Assembly: GCA_025617745.1 (NCBI GenBank)
Contig: CM046857.1
Span: forward strand, 30,305,514-30,369,513
From: Heliocidaris erythrogramma
Taxonomy: Eukaryota; Echinodermata; Echinoidea; Camarodonta; Echinometridae
DNA length: 64,000 bases
Direction of reading: 5' to 3'
The position numbers were made by a program, and so were the translations under genes. The notes under the pieces were generated by a model that was given only the letters and a program-made list of their open reading frames with translations, did not search any database and had not been told where the DNA came from. This document shows, one piece after another, positions 25,501 through 31,904 of the stretch (position 1 is the first letter of the stretch; each line of letters begins with the position of its first letter).

Positions 25501-28003
25501 CAAAAATCTGGCGGACTACAAATCGATGCACTGAATTTGCCAAAACGTATTCGGGATTCGATGTCTTCGATCGAACACCGGCTAACCAATCGATTCGACT
25601 CAGGCTTAAAAACAAAGCAAGATCAAGATTCTGCTTGAAAGATATAACTGTTCCATCTTCATTGTTTGAAAATTGATGGAGATCTACATTGTAGTTAATG
25701 TGTTTCAATGGATTAGTTACTTACATGCAAATTATTAAAGCAGATCATGACAATTATGAGCATGATGAATACAGTCTAGATTTCTAAATTTGTTGTTAGA
25801 TCTATCTAGATCTACATCAGTACATGTACACTGTAAGTACAATATTTTTACTGCAAAAATTACTGCACTCCCACTAACTTTCTAATAGATCCGGGGGGGG
25901 GGGGGGGTGGTGTTCATAAAGTTATGCATGACTTTACAATGTACAAACGACTTGAATATGAAATAACAGATAGGTTACCCAAAGTTTTTCCTGATGTTTT
26001 AACAAAGTTTGACTGCATTTCCAATAATCTCAGTCAAATTATGGCAAAAAAATGTACTTTGCATTAAAAATGTTTGTTATATTTAATAAGAATGTTAATC
26101 TACATCTGCACAGTTCAACTTTAGTTGATGCAGTTAAAAGGATTGAGCATGCCCTTTGGCTTGTCATATTTAAGTCATTTGTAAAGTCATGCGTAACTTT
26201 ACAAACAGCTTTTTAGAAACACCCCCTGTGTGTGTGTGTGTGTGTGTAATTGGGTTTTTACAAATGTGTATCAATACATGTATATGATTATTTACGTCTG
26301 AGGACCGACCTTTAATAACGTCACCATCCGAAAGACTAGACCGAAAAATCAGATCTATTTCGTTCGGACTTTTCAATATTTTTTTGGCCAAAAAAAATGT
26401 GATAGGATGTCACAAATGATCTTTTCTCCGTGCTGGTCTCTCGAAAACCCGATTGCCAATCACCCTTGCGCACGCGCAGTAGTGCTTCAATATGGGAGAA
26501 AAGATCGTCCGCGATATAATATTCTCGCCTTTTTTTTCATCAGAAAATATTCAAATCGTAAAATTCATCCTCCTTAACGCAAATTTTTCTGTCTACCGAA
26601 AGACGAACCTGGGTCCGCTGAATCAGTTTATAACCTCCATTGTTAGCTGGATTACAGGCGCATGCCACAGCGCCCAGTCACTGTAATTAACAGAGTTAGG
26701 AACTCCATTGACTTTTGATCACAGTCACACCCCAAATAATAATAGCATAAAAATTCAGCCCAGGTTAAATTGAAGACCGTGAAGACAAGTAAAGTACAGT
26801 TAGGAATTGGTCTGACTAGTCGCACCCACGAACGCTAGATGGTGCTATCGCGCAAGTACACAGATAGTCAATGCGTGATTCGGCCCGCTATGCATGCACA
26901 CACTTCCGATACCGCCTGTGTTAAGCGAATGACAAGCGAATGAATCTGAGATTTTTTCTTTCTGTGATTGGTCCCCCTATGTTTATCAATGACGTATTCT
27001 GCATGCCTGTGTGTTCATCGACCCGGGATGCCCTTTGCATCCCACCAAACCCAGGATTTTTTTCCCTGAAGGAGCTAAGAAGTGGCGGTATGTATGCAAT
27101 TTTAGGCATTTTTATCGCTACTTACCTTGTTCTTGTATAGTTTGAGTGGTTGATTTAGTGAAATGTGTCAGAATCTTTGTATTTTATGGCAGTTGAGTTC
27201 GTTATCTATCGATGCGTCATTGAATAACCGTGCCGCAGTGAATCGCCTATGCCTGTGAGAGGCATAGAAATGGGCTTGTCATGCAGTCAGCCCTTCGATT
27301 TTGGGTTTTGACTATCGATAGTACATGCCTAACATAGCAACAAAGAATATGTCAACATATTTTTCAGCACATGATATGGACTATTTAGCCCTCATTTTTC
27401 ACTATGAGATTTTCAGGTAAGTTTTGAGCCATCTATGTGATAATTGGAATATTAAGCATTATTTAAGGCATGATCTGTGACTGTGACTGTGACTGTGAGT
27501 GCTGTTTTTATTTTTTTGTGGCAGTGGCTAGTCTGACATGTCTGATGAAAATTACTTTTGCCTTTTTTGGGGGTCATATCTTAATCTTTCAAATATTTAA
27601 TCAAATATTTCAAAATTCAAATGTGGAAGAAAATTTCAAATACCGCTGATCAGAAAAGCTTACATGAGATTAATTTGAAATGTTAACATCGTTAGCATGG
27701 TTAGTGTGCCGCTTCAAAATCAAACAGTCCAACACATAGGAAAGCGCGTTCTCCATTATCGGCCATTCATTTTTAATAACAAAGCCCACTCGTACTCATG
27801 CACGATACACAATCCTCTGCACACCACATGCAGGTTGCAACTCGCGATCACCCAATCTCATTAACGATCAACGCACAAAAGTACACGAAATAAGCAAAAA
27901 TAAACTTACTTTCGAATGCTTGTAAGAAGAGTTCATGATCAGCTTTTAGTTGCTCCAGCTTGGGCTTCCTTGGACTAGCCCGAGAATGTTTGTGGGGAGC
28001 CAT
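1331..28003 (-). CDS. SUZ12: SUZ12, Polycomb repressive complex 2 subunit (5' seven coding exons; gene continues left of window)
   Basis: SUZ12 is the scaffold subunit of PRC2, the nuclear complex that methylates histone H3 lysine 27; it holds EZH2, EED and RBBP4/7 together. Seven exons with GT/AG borders and consistent phases give 290 residues: 28003-27910, 13091-13045, 8930-8806, 8097-8048, 6450-6374, 3168-2928 and 1566-1331. Vertebrate SUZ12 signatures appear in order: the MAPHKH start (human MAPQKH), LKADHELFLQAFE, KPTQIYRFL, FLRRTLTYM, the SHS...LTF exon, VCHKRRK, HTVRSYRLL, QLLDGSYEL and WETISDGK. These cover the N-terminal zinc-finger-binding helix, WDB1 and much of the C2-like domain. 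The C2H2 finger and VEFS box, which bind EZH2, are not in the window. Intron 1 is 14.8 kb. The neighbouring FKBP7-like gene is head to head, 18.5 kb away. The start at 28003 matches human; an in-frame ATG at 28054 would add 17 residues. Identification is from recalled family sequence and is strong. Confidence 0.95.
1868..2790. repeat. tandem array of ~145-175-bp units with TGACCTTTGACC motifs
   Basis: About five and a half diverged units lie in SUZ12 intron 6. Each contains GATGTGTAGATT, AAAATTTGAAAGAAATCCGT, CAGAGCGCACACAAG, TATGACCTTTGACCC and GGCAGCATCACCAAAA in that order. Unit length drifts, so the array is old. The TGACCTTTGACCC word (complement GGGTCAAAGGTCA) fits a DR1 nuclear-receptor site. 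The array ends near a GCGGCGGCGG run at 2774. Confidence 0.75.
2928..3168 (-). CDS. SUZ12: SUZ12 exon 6
   Basis: This 241-nt exon begins DICLPIMKVSLGQCEIPVNP and contains SNGHTVRSYRLLIQVSCP. Human SUZ12 has the equivalent DVSCPIRQ...VPLNP and SNSHMVKSYSLLFRV. The acceptor is CTCTTTCAG/GAC at 3169 and the donor is CAG/GTAAG at 2927. The middle (TAATTSTSSES) is low-complexity and less conserved. A partial diverged copy of its 3' splice region lies in the upstream intron at 5395-5480. Confidence 0.92.
3757..4671. mobile_element. 915-bp non-autonomous DNA transposon, 8-bp target duplication, copy 1
   Basis: Perfect 12-bp terminal inverted repeats, TAAGCCTGAGTC and GACTCAGGCTTA, are flanked on both sides by ATTCAAAT (3749-3756 and 4672-4679), an 8-bp target-site duplication. 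Copy 2 lies inverted at 24705-25608. No transposase is present. An 8-bp duplication fits hAT, P-like and some other superfamilies, but the terminal sequence does not look like a typical hAT end, so the superfamily is left open. Confidence 0.88.
4813..5392 (-). mobile_element. truncated hAT-like MITE (CAGTGGCGTA family)
   Basis: The intact terminus is at 5392 (TACGCCACTG, complement CAGTGGCGTA). It is followed inward by a C-run, then GTGCCGCCCGGGCAC and GGGGCGC blocks. The other end is cut off near 4813. Related copies are at 30629-31364, 39572-40112 plus 45393-45661, and 61035-61327. Confidence 0.65.
5393..5480. other. SUZ12: diverged partial duplicate of the SUZ12 exon 6 splice region
   Basis: Plus-strand ATGGGTAGACAGATGTCCTG at about 5396-5415 matches 3152-3171, the exon 6 start and its acceptor. 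The text TATCCCACATTGTTCAAGGG at 5447-5466 matches 3121-3140 inside exon 6. The two blocks are in swapped order relative to exon 6, as in part of a tandem duplication. The copy is not an intact exon. Confidence 0.7.
5481..6373. other. SUZ12 intron 5 sequence with a G-run
   Basis: Non-coding intron sequence. It includes a 19-base G-run at 5672-5690 beside GC-rich sequence that repeats GGTGGTTTGGGCCC. No gene was recognised. Confidence 0.45.
6374..6450 (-). CDS. SUZ12: SUZ12 exon 5
   Basis: This 77-nt exon encodes ETSHMENNKATVELILLKVC followed by HKRRK. Human SUZ12 has [21 protein letters not shown] here. The acceptor is TTTTGACAG/GAG and the donor is AAG/GTAAG. Phase joins exactly to exons 4 and 6. 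Confidence 0.93.
6839..7659 (+). repeat. transposon-like repeat with ~150-bp subrepeats and TGACCTTTGACC clusters
   Basis: The outer ends TTTATGCCTCCGCC and GGCGGAGGCATAAA are inverted copies. Inside are three subrepeats from about 7105, each with ATGACCTCTGTGACC, TTTGACCTTTGACCTTGA, CCCCAAAATCTAATCAG and CATACATGGGCCAAGTTA. The right end has GGGACGGACGGAC followed by a hairpin CCTCCGGCACC...GGTGGGCGGAGG. A related block lies at 10610-11268. Confidence 0.65.
8048..8097 (-). CDS. SUZ12: SUZ12 exon 4
   Basis: This 50-nt micro-exon completes a serine from exon 3 and encodes SHSGKYLKLTFNHLSWN. Human SUZ12 has SHSLSAHLQLTFTGFFHKN. The acceptor is CTCGCAG/C and the donor is ATG/GTAAGT. It is short, but phase, position and sequence all agree. 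Confidence 0.9.
8098..8805. other. SUZ12 intron 3
   Basis: A 708-bp AT-rich intron with GT/AG ends. No repeat or gene was seen inside. Confidence 0.6.
8806..8930 (-). CDS. SUZ12: SUZ12 exon 3 (WDB1 region)
   Basis: This 125-nt exon encodes PVFLRRTLTYMLKKKQGKK through SFSVDSLLEMKENKMKEGKQ to VAR. Human SUZ12 has PIFLHRTLTYM and FKVDDMLSKVEKMKGEQES. The region contacts the RBBP4/7 WD40 protein in the mammalian complex. The acceptor is TATACAG/CCT and the donor is CAAG/GTACT. Confidence 0.93.
8931..10039. other. SUZ12 intron 2, right-edge part; possible LINE 3' end on minus strand
   Basis: Mostly featureless AT-rich intron. At about 9470-9645, read on the minus strand, a T-run is followed by text ending TGAAATAAAGAAATATT, which resembles the 3' end of a CR1 or Jockey-type LINE. 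No coding part is present, so this is tentative. Confidence 0.3.
10040..11720. mobile_element. foldback Tc1/mariner-like element with ~400-bp inverted arms
   Basis: The ends are CACTGCCCTCCAATAGTTTG and the inverted CACTGGCCTCCAAAAGTTTG, each flanked by TA (10038-10039 and 11721-11722), as for TA-target transposons. The arms, about 10040-10455 and 11265-11720, are imperfect inverted repeats; matching blocks include GTGTACCCAAA, GGTAGACATCAGCC and AATATTAGTTTTCTGCAT. The apex is filled by a separate repeat (10610-11268). No transposase is visible. Confidence 0.8.
10610..11268 (+). repeat. subrepeat block with TGACCTTGACCTTTGACCT motifs at apex of foldback element
   Basis: Four diverged ~155-bp units each contain CCCCAAAATCTAATCAGAT, AGTTTGAAGTTCATACCTC and, in most, GACCTTGACCTTTGACCTA. 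The block ends with the same GGGACGGACGGAC and GGCGGAGGCATAAA sequence as the repeat at 6839-7659. It probably inserted between the arms of the foldback element. Confidence 0.7.
11721..13044. other. SUZ12 intron 2, exon-2-proximal part
   Basis: AT-rich intron with scattered TACATGTA words and a short (TG)n run near 11935. No gene was recognised. Confidence 0.5.
13045..13091 (-). CDS. SUZ12: SUZ12 exon 2
   Basis: This 47-nt exon with the last base of exon 1 encodes KPTQIYRFLAARHKIS. Human SUZ12 has KPTQIYRFLRTRNLIA. The acceptor is CTTTTCAG/AAC and the donor is TCG/GTAAG. It sits between the 14.8-kb intron 1 and the 4.1-kb intron 2. Confidence 0.93.
13831..14483. mobile_element. 653-bp TTAA-target MITE, copy 1
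   Basis: The ends are TTAAAGAACAAGTAACC and, inverted, TTAAAGGGAAATTAACC, so the element starts and stops on TTAA as piggyBac-type elements do. A nearly identical copy is at 58914-59567. No coding capacity is seen. The piggyBac link is inferred from the TTAA target and terminal GGG only. Confidence 0.85.
14484..15126. other. SUZ12 intron 1 sequence
   Basis: AT-rich intron with several TACATGTA words. No gene or element boundary was identified. Confidence 0.45.
15127..15406. mobile_element. GC-rich TTAA-type MITE
   Basis: The left end TTCAAGGGATACTCAACC and the right end, inverted as TTAAAGGGATACGCCACC, form an inverted repeat with a TTAA-like target. The interior is much richer in CG than the surrounding intron and carries a GAGCTCGAGCTCGAG run near 15267. 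No protein is recognised. Confidence 0.6.
15797..16250. repeat. TTAA-type repeat, diverged copy A
   Basis: It starts TTAAAGAGAAGGTCAAG and shares a long stretch with 17020-17450, for example AACATTCATGCCACATGT and TTTTGATGATTC. The right boundary is not clear. The two copies are in the same orientation and clearly diverged. Confidence 0.55.
16251..17019. other. SUZ12 intron 1 sequence with (CT)n
   Basis: AT-rich intron with a (CT)n microsatellite at about 16893-16909. No gene was recognised. Confidence 0.45.
17020..17450. repeat. TTAA-type repeat, diverged copy B
   Basis: A same-orientation relative of 15797-16250. Its right end GGACGGACTTCCCCTTTAA is the inverted partner of the copy A left end TTAAAGAGAAGG, which suggests a TTAA-target non-autonomous element. 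Confidence 0.55.
17451..18208. other. SUZ12 intron 1 sequence with TACATGTA cluster and G-run
   Basis: A dense cluster of the palindromic words TACATGTA and ACATGTAC lies at 17459-17510, and a G-run at 17797-17807. No gene was recognised. Confidence 0.5.
18209..18854. mobile_element. possible TTAA-type element
   Basis: The left TTCAAGGGGGAAGGCC and the right GGTGGACTTTCCCTTGAA form an imperfect inverted repeat of the same style as the TTAA MITEs nearby. The interior is non-coding. The boundaries are tentative. Confidence 0.4.
18855..19722. other. SUZ12 intron 1 sequence
   Basis: AT-rich non-coding intron. Nothing recognised. Confidence 0.45.
19723..20478. mobile_element. MITE with TATTCTGAG termini
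   Basis: The left end GGGGGTGTATTCTGAG and the right end CTCAGAATACCACCC are imperfect inverted repeats. CTGAGATAAAAT-type words recur just inside both ends. The G-rich start resembles PIF/Harbinger ends, but a clear 3-bp target duplication was not seen. Confidence 0.6.
20479..21275. other. SUZ12 intron 1 sequence
   Basis: Non-coding intron. Near 20788-20930 are two related blocks around CCAGACTCCAGAGTC and GACCTGGAGTCGAATCTGGA, a weak inverted arrangement. No gene was recognised. Confidence 0.4.
21276..21453. mobile_element. small Tc1/mariner-like (pogo-type) MITE
   Basis: The ends CAGTGCAACCTTGTTATAAC and, inverted, CAGTAGAACCTGGTTATAAA define a 178-bp element preceded by TA. It shares the internal GAGTGGGACCAGCAAA text with the copy at 1010-1214. 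Confidence 0.6.
21454..22682. other. SUZ12 intron 1 sequence with G-run
   Basis: AT-rich intron with an 11-base G-run at 21816-21826. The text AATATCAAGGTGGACTTC near 22316 resembles the ends of the TTAA-type repeats. No gene was recognised. Confidence 0.45.
22683..23445. mobile_element. 763-bp TTAA-target element with ~200-bp inverted arms
   Basis: It begins TTAAAGGAGAATGAAACTG and its inverted right end begins TTAAAGGCAACAAACATTAG. The arms continue to match for about 200 bp: ATAATCATGT, CTCAGCC, TTGCAGNTTCCTTGCT, ATTATCCCATGGGGG and GCTGCCATTTT. It is non-coding. The GGCTGCCATTTT word is shared with the MITE at 13831-14483. Confidence 0.75.
23628..24293. mobile_element. 666-bp TA-target MITE
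   Basis: Inverted ends of about 34 bp begin TGTGACCCTCCACCACAAAA and continue through CGACCAATAAGTCG. They are flanked by TA at 23626-23627 and 24294-24295, as expected for a Tc1/mariner-type target. The interior is non-coding. Confidence 0.85.
24705..25608. mobile_element. 904-bp non-autonomous DNA transposon, 8-bp target duplication, copy 2
   Basis: It has the same 12-bp ends TAAGCCTGAGTC as copy 1 at 3757-4671, in the opposite orientation. The flanks AAAACAGA (24697-24704) and AAAACAAA (25609-25616) agree at 7 of 8 positions. The interior matches copy 1 closely along its length. Both copies lie in SUZ12 introns, 20 kb apart. Confidence 0.88.
25609..26588. other. SUZ12 intron 1 sequence with G-run and (TG)n
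   Basis: Intron sequence with a 14-base G-run near 25892-25905 and a (TG)n microsatellite at 26227-26247. The stretch 26400-26520 is richer in CG than its surroundings. No gene was recognised. Confidence 0.45.
26589..26679 (-). ncRNA. 7SL (SRP) RNA Alu-domain-like fragment, probable pseudogene
   Basis: Read on the minus strand this begins GACTGGGCGCTGTGGC, then GCGCCTGTAATCCAGCTA. Vertebrate 7SL RNA begins GCCGGGCGCGGTGGC followed by GTGCCTGTAGTCCCAGCTA. A weaker match follows (GATTCAGCGGACCCAGG against GATCGCTTGAGTCCAGG). After about 90 nt the similarity stops, so the S domain is missing and a functional 300-nt gene is unlikely. It could be a retrocopy or part of a 7SL-derived SINE. Confidence 0.5.
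26680..27909. other. SUZ12 intron 1, exon-1-proximal part
   Basis: Non-coding sequence somewhat richer in CG than the rest of intron 1, with a short (TGTGAC)n run at 27477-27500 and a small hairpin at about 27247-27272. No further exon was recognised. Confidence 0.45.
27910..28003 (-). CDS. SUZ12: SUZ12 exon 1 coding part
   Basis: This 94-nt coding exon encodes MAPHKHSRASPRKPKLEQ followed by LKADHELFLQAFE. Human SUZ12 has MAPQKH at its start and QADHELFLQAFEKP before the next exon. The donor is GAAA/GTAAG. Compared with vertebrates the glycine- and serine-rich N-terminal tract is nearly absent, so the zinc-finger-binding helix begins only about 15 residues from the start. An in-frame ATG at 28054 gives a 17-residue extension that looks like leader sequence. 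Confidence 0.93.
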
Positions 28004-28241
28004 AATCATAAATTTCCAACCCGAATTCCAGCCGGGCGAGGATCCTTCTCGCATAGCAGCCAACAATCACACTTTGCCGCGGGATCCAACGCAGTGCATG
28101 GTGGGATTTTTGTATAACTCTCAAAATCGAACTGAAATGGAAGATGATTTTGTATCTCTTTCACAATTGGTCACACTTCGACCCCAAAAGTTCATCTCCA
28201 TTCATTCAGGTAGGAGAGGGATTACGGGGAAGCGGGCGAGC
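28004..28241 (-). promoter_or_regulatory. SUZ12: SUZ12 5' leader and proximal promoter region
   Basis: This is the sequence immediately upstream of the SUZ12 start. No TATA box was seen. It is moderately rich in CG, with GCCGGGCGAGG and GCGGGATCC. It runs into a 22-base G-run on the plus strand. The transcription start cannot be placed by eye. Confidence 0.35.
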
Positions 28242-28708
28242 GGGGGGGGGGGGGGGGGGGGGGCGATGATGATGCCCCGATGCCCAATTAATTAGCAAGA
28301 CAGTCCTCACCCGGCACCCTACCCCCACCCCCCCCCAAAAAAAAAAAAAAACAAACAAACAAACAAACAAACAAAACAAAACAAAACAAAGCAAAACAAA
28401 ACAAAACAGAAAAAGAAAAGAAAAAAAATAATAACAATAATAATAATAGTAACAATAGAATAAAATGAATGAGTAAATAAATAAATAAAAATAGATAAAT
28501 GAATAGAAAATAAGATAATAACAATAATAATAATAATGATAATAATACTGATAAATCAATCAATCAAATCGATAAAAATAAAATAATATTCAATTAGATT
28601 AATAAATATTATTTATTATTATTTAAATAGTATATACAGTCATGTATATACTATATAATATATACTATATATATATATACACACACACACACACGCACAC
28701 CCACACAC
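28242..28708. repeat. G22 run, (ACAAA)n, (AAT)n and (TA/CA)n low-complexity tract
   Basis: A 22-base G-run at 28242-28263 is followed by C- and A-runs, ACAAA-type repeats, an AATAATA-type tract and (TA)n/(CA)n at about 28665-28697. All reading frames here are low-complexity and not genes. Confidence 0.85.
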
Positions 28709-28906
28709 GTTTACATGGCTTTACTTCGAGGACAACTATTGTTCCTCTATTGTTACTCGTCCTCGGACAGTCGACGGAATAAGGCATAAATTCATTGTTC
28801 GACGTTCGAGGACTATTGTCCGCCTTCCGAGGACCATTGTTGTCATGATTTTTTTTTTGTTCTCTGTCCGAAAATGTCCTCGGACATAATGCTAAACAAA
28901 CGCACC
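28709..28906 (+). mobile_element. microsatellite-embedded module A (GTCCTCGGAC word)
   Basis: It begins GTTTACATGGCTTTACTTC right after (CA)n. Inverted words CGAGGAC and GTCCTCGGACA lie near its ends, and the same word recurs inside. The core GACGGAATAAGG...CATTGTT is at about 28773. Near-identical modules are at 29103-29300 and 55302-55495. It is non-coding. Confidence 0.7.
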
Positions 28907-29070
28907 TCTACACACATTGATTTGTGGGGAACTTTATTGTTTTCTCCTATTGTATTTTGTACCCCGCAAGCGCTTCTCCTATTGTATTTTGTACCCCACA
29001 AGCATGACGGAATAAAGGCCATCATTGTGCTCTATTGTTCTCTGTACCCCACAAATGAATCTATGTAAAC
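28907..29070 (+). mobile_element. microsatellite-embedded module B (TACCCCACAA word)
   Basis: It has its own terminal word, ATTGATTTGTGGGG on the left and CCCCACAAATGAATC on the right, and repeats TTTTGTACCCC inside. It keeps the shared core GACGGAATAAA at about 29006 followed by CATTGTG. It directly abuts module A and is followed by (CA)n. Confidence 0.65.
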
Positions 29071-29071
29071 C

Positions 29072-29102
<31 letters not shown>

Positions 29103-29300
29103 GTTTACATGGCTTTACTTCCGAGGACAGCTATTGTTCCTCTATTGTTACTCGTCCTCGGACAGTCGACGGAATAAGGCATAAATTCATTGTTCGACGT
29201 TCGAGGACTATTGTCCGGCTTCCGAGGACCATTGTTGTCATGATTTTTTTTTTGTTCTCTGTCCGAAAATGTCCTCGGACATAATGCTAAACAAACGCAC
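29103..29300 (+). mobile_element. microsatellite-embedded module A, second copy
   Basis: Almost the same sequence as 28709-28906, again directly after a (CA)n tract (29071-29102). The terminal inverted words are TTCCGAGGACA and TGTCCTCGGACA and the core is at about 29168. Confidence 0.7.
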
Positions 29301-30094
29301 ACCCACATGTATATAATATTAAAAAGCTCTGCGACGGAGATAAAGAGAGGCACAAAACAGAATAAAGCACTCCTTTAGACACAAAAGTCTTAGTTCGATA
29401 TTTCAATCGCAATTTATTCGGATAAGCGTGACCTCATTTTAGAGTATAGCGATTGTAGTTTTTGTATCTTCATTTGTATGCATCAAAATACTAATTACCT
29501 AACATCAACACAAAAACTCTCGAAGCATTAAAAAAATGATGAAAACTATAGGCAACCCTGTATACATTCAGAATTACATACGTCTTCCATGCACCCACAA
29601 GGCAGTTATAATATTCATATTTGTAACAAAAAGGCATACATCGATAGCAACATAAAAATCAAAGTGTCGAGATGTTCGCACTGATGGCGGATCAAGGATT
29701 CTGTGGCTGGGGAGGGTGCACTTGTAAGTCAGAAAATCTCTGACAAGCAAAAAGAAAGAAAGAAAGAAAGAAAGAAGCAGAAGAAGAAGAAGAAGGAGAA
29801 GCAGAAAACAAAGAAGAAGAAGATAAGAAAAGAAAAAAGATCAACAACAACAAGAAAAAGAAGAAGCAGAAAGAAATATAGAAAGAAAGAAAGAAAGTCA
29901 TCACATTTTGAAAGGTTTTGCTCTGGAATTCCTTGATAATGAACAACTACAGGGCGGAGGGTCACAATGACCTGAGAGTCCCAATGTGTCTTTAAAGGTA
30001 TGCCAGGTTAAGTTTTGCCCAGATGGAGGGAAGTGACCCCCATGTCACCCTGGATAGTAATTGAAAGTTGATAGTCACATTATTGGCCCCCATT
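29301..30094. other. intergenic sequence with (AAGA)n tract
   Basis: No gene is seen. A purine-rich (AAGA)n/(AAGAAG)n tract lies at about 29740-29910. Sequence at 29685-29755 (GGCGGATCAAGGATTCTG, then TCTCTGACAAGCAAAAAG) resembles the hAT-like MITE at 47436-47635, so the tract may have expanded inside such an element. Confidence 0.5.
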
Positions 30095-30433
30095 GGCCCG
30101 TATTCTCGAAAGTGGCCTAACTGCCTAGTGCTAAGCTTATAAGATAAGCCTTCGGCCCCTTAACTTAGGCCACTGATTTATGGAAGGCCATTTGTCTACC
30201 CTAAGTCATGTATAAATATTTTATGTAACAACATTATAGAGGAACAAAATGAGCATCTGAGATCAATTCCATCGTGACAAGTTTTTGCATTTGAATTCAG
30301 TTAAAGAAATATGGTGATTTGAGGATTTAAAGAGGGGCCGGTGACATTTTGCACTCCATAATTCAGTGGAGTAAATCTAGTAGGCGGGGTTTGAACCTTG
30401 TTTAAAATTAGGCTACTTTCGAGAATACGGGCC
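30095..30433. mobile_element. 339-bp palindromic-ended MITE
   Basis: The ends GGCCCGTATTCTCGAAAGT and ACTTTCGAGAATACGGGCC are near-perfect inverted repeats flanked by ATT on both sides. A 3-bp duplication suggests a PIF/Harbinger relation, although ATT is not the usual TWA. It is non-coding. Confidence 0.75.
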
Positions 30434-30628
30434 ATTAGGATTAAGGGTTACGGGAAAATTTTGAGATTATGTTTGGAGCATGGGAACATATAAAAAAAAG
30501 CATTGTATATGGCATTTTTAAACTTCAAAAATACCCTTGACTCTATCAATGTCAGTCAAAACCTAATCTAAAAGTATGTTTTATTATGATCATTATCTTA
30601 CCACTTAATTGTGGGAAGTCCCAAAGGG

Positions 30629-31364
30629 CAGTGACGTATCTACGGGGGGGGGGGGGGGCAGAGGGGGCACATGCCCGGGCGGCACTTGATGGGGGTGCAA
30701 AAAACGCAAAAGAGAAAAAGAAAAGGGGAGAAATTTAAAAAAATATGGTCTTTAACGGTTATTTGCGCCCCAGTCAAGTACAAAATGCGTAAGAAATTAT
30801 GTTTTATAGGGTTTGAAATGCGAAAATTTTCTAAAGCTCGGTCGCTTTGTTCCCTCGCATAATTATTTTTAAAGTGTTAACCATTAATTGACTCTAGTTG
30901 TTTGCCCCCCCCCTTGCATAAGGCAGGAGCTTGTTAAATTTTGCGCCCCCCCCCCCCAGATCGGATATAAGTGCATAAAAGCACTTTCAAAGTATAGAAC
31001 ATTCGATAGAAATCATAAATATGCCTTGCAATTGCCGTACTAAATTCCTCTTTTAATTTTCTTCTGGTTAAAAAAAACAAAGCTATATTGCTAGGTCGCT
31101 GTATTCCACTGGATTTTTCTTAGGGTAAAATACATAAGAAATTTCAATTGGAGGGGTGAACAGGAAAACACATTCTGCCACTCGGTCGCGTTGCTCCATC
31201 GCTTATACAATAACTCATCAAATTTGGCTAACAACTCCGGGTTATGTGCATCAAAACTCATTTCACGCAGCGCCATCATTTCTAAATAAAAAACGCTCAT
31301 TAATCTGAGTTTGGGCATTGGGGGGGGGGGGGCGCATATTTGATAGTTTGCCCGGACGCCACTG
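30629..31364 (+). mobile_element. 736-bp hAT-like MITE (CAGTGGCGTA family)
   Basis: The ends are CAGTGACGTATC and, inverted, CAGTGGCGTC. CAAAGGG flanks both sides, a 7-8-bp target duplication as in hAT elements. The interior has GCCCGGGCGGCACTTGA, several long G- and C-runs and AT-rich spacers. Family members lie at 4813-5392, 39572-45661 (interrupted) and 61035-61327. Confidence 0.8.
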
Positions 31365-31895
31365 CAAAGGGGAACTTATTTTTATTTTCAAAATAATTAA
31401 GTAATAACCCACTTCGGAGATGTAATCTGAGCATGAGCAGATAAAGGTCATCTGTACCAAATTCTAAAACCCACTGACACTAATATTCGATATGTGCTCA
31501 TGAATGCCATGTAATCATTATTCAATTATGCACTAATGGTGCATTCCATGATATCCAGGTGGAAGTATTCTTTTTAAAGGGGGAAACAAAGTTATTCATG
31601 AGGCACTTCTATCACTCCCAGAGTTATTTTTCTGAAGTGCACATAAAGGGACCCTCCATGTCTAAAATATCTGTGGATATTTGGGGTCATTTGTACCATG
31701 CGCTAACCCCGAACTGGCTTATTATTCTGCATGACTGGGTGACGCACATCGTACATGGTGGCGCTATTTCTACCTACCATTATAATAGAGGATGCTACCT
31801 ACCCATTCCATAGAGTGCTCTATGGCCTTGATCTTGAAGTCACCACAAATATATAAAGGGTCACTTATGAGAAGAGCAAAAAGGGCACATTTTAG
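31365..31895. other. intergenic sequence, nothing recognised
   Basis: Non-coding sequence between a hAT-like MITE and the foldback element. It includes the left target duplication CATTTTAG at 31888-31895. Confidence 0.45.
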
Positions 31896-31904
31896 GGGGT
31901 AACC

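Noticed and set aside
28001-28054. SUZ12 start at the upstream in-frame ATG (28054)
   Set aside because: The extension MREGSSPGWNSGWKFMI has no counterpart in known SUZ12, while MAPHKH matches the vertebrate start. It is kept only as an alternative.
29703-29936. Lysine-rich open frame
   Set aside because: It is a translation of an (AAGA)n tract.
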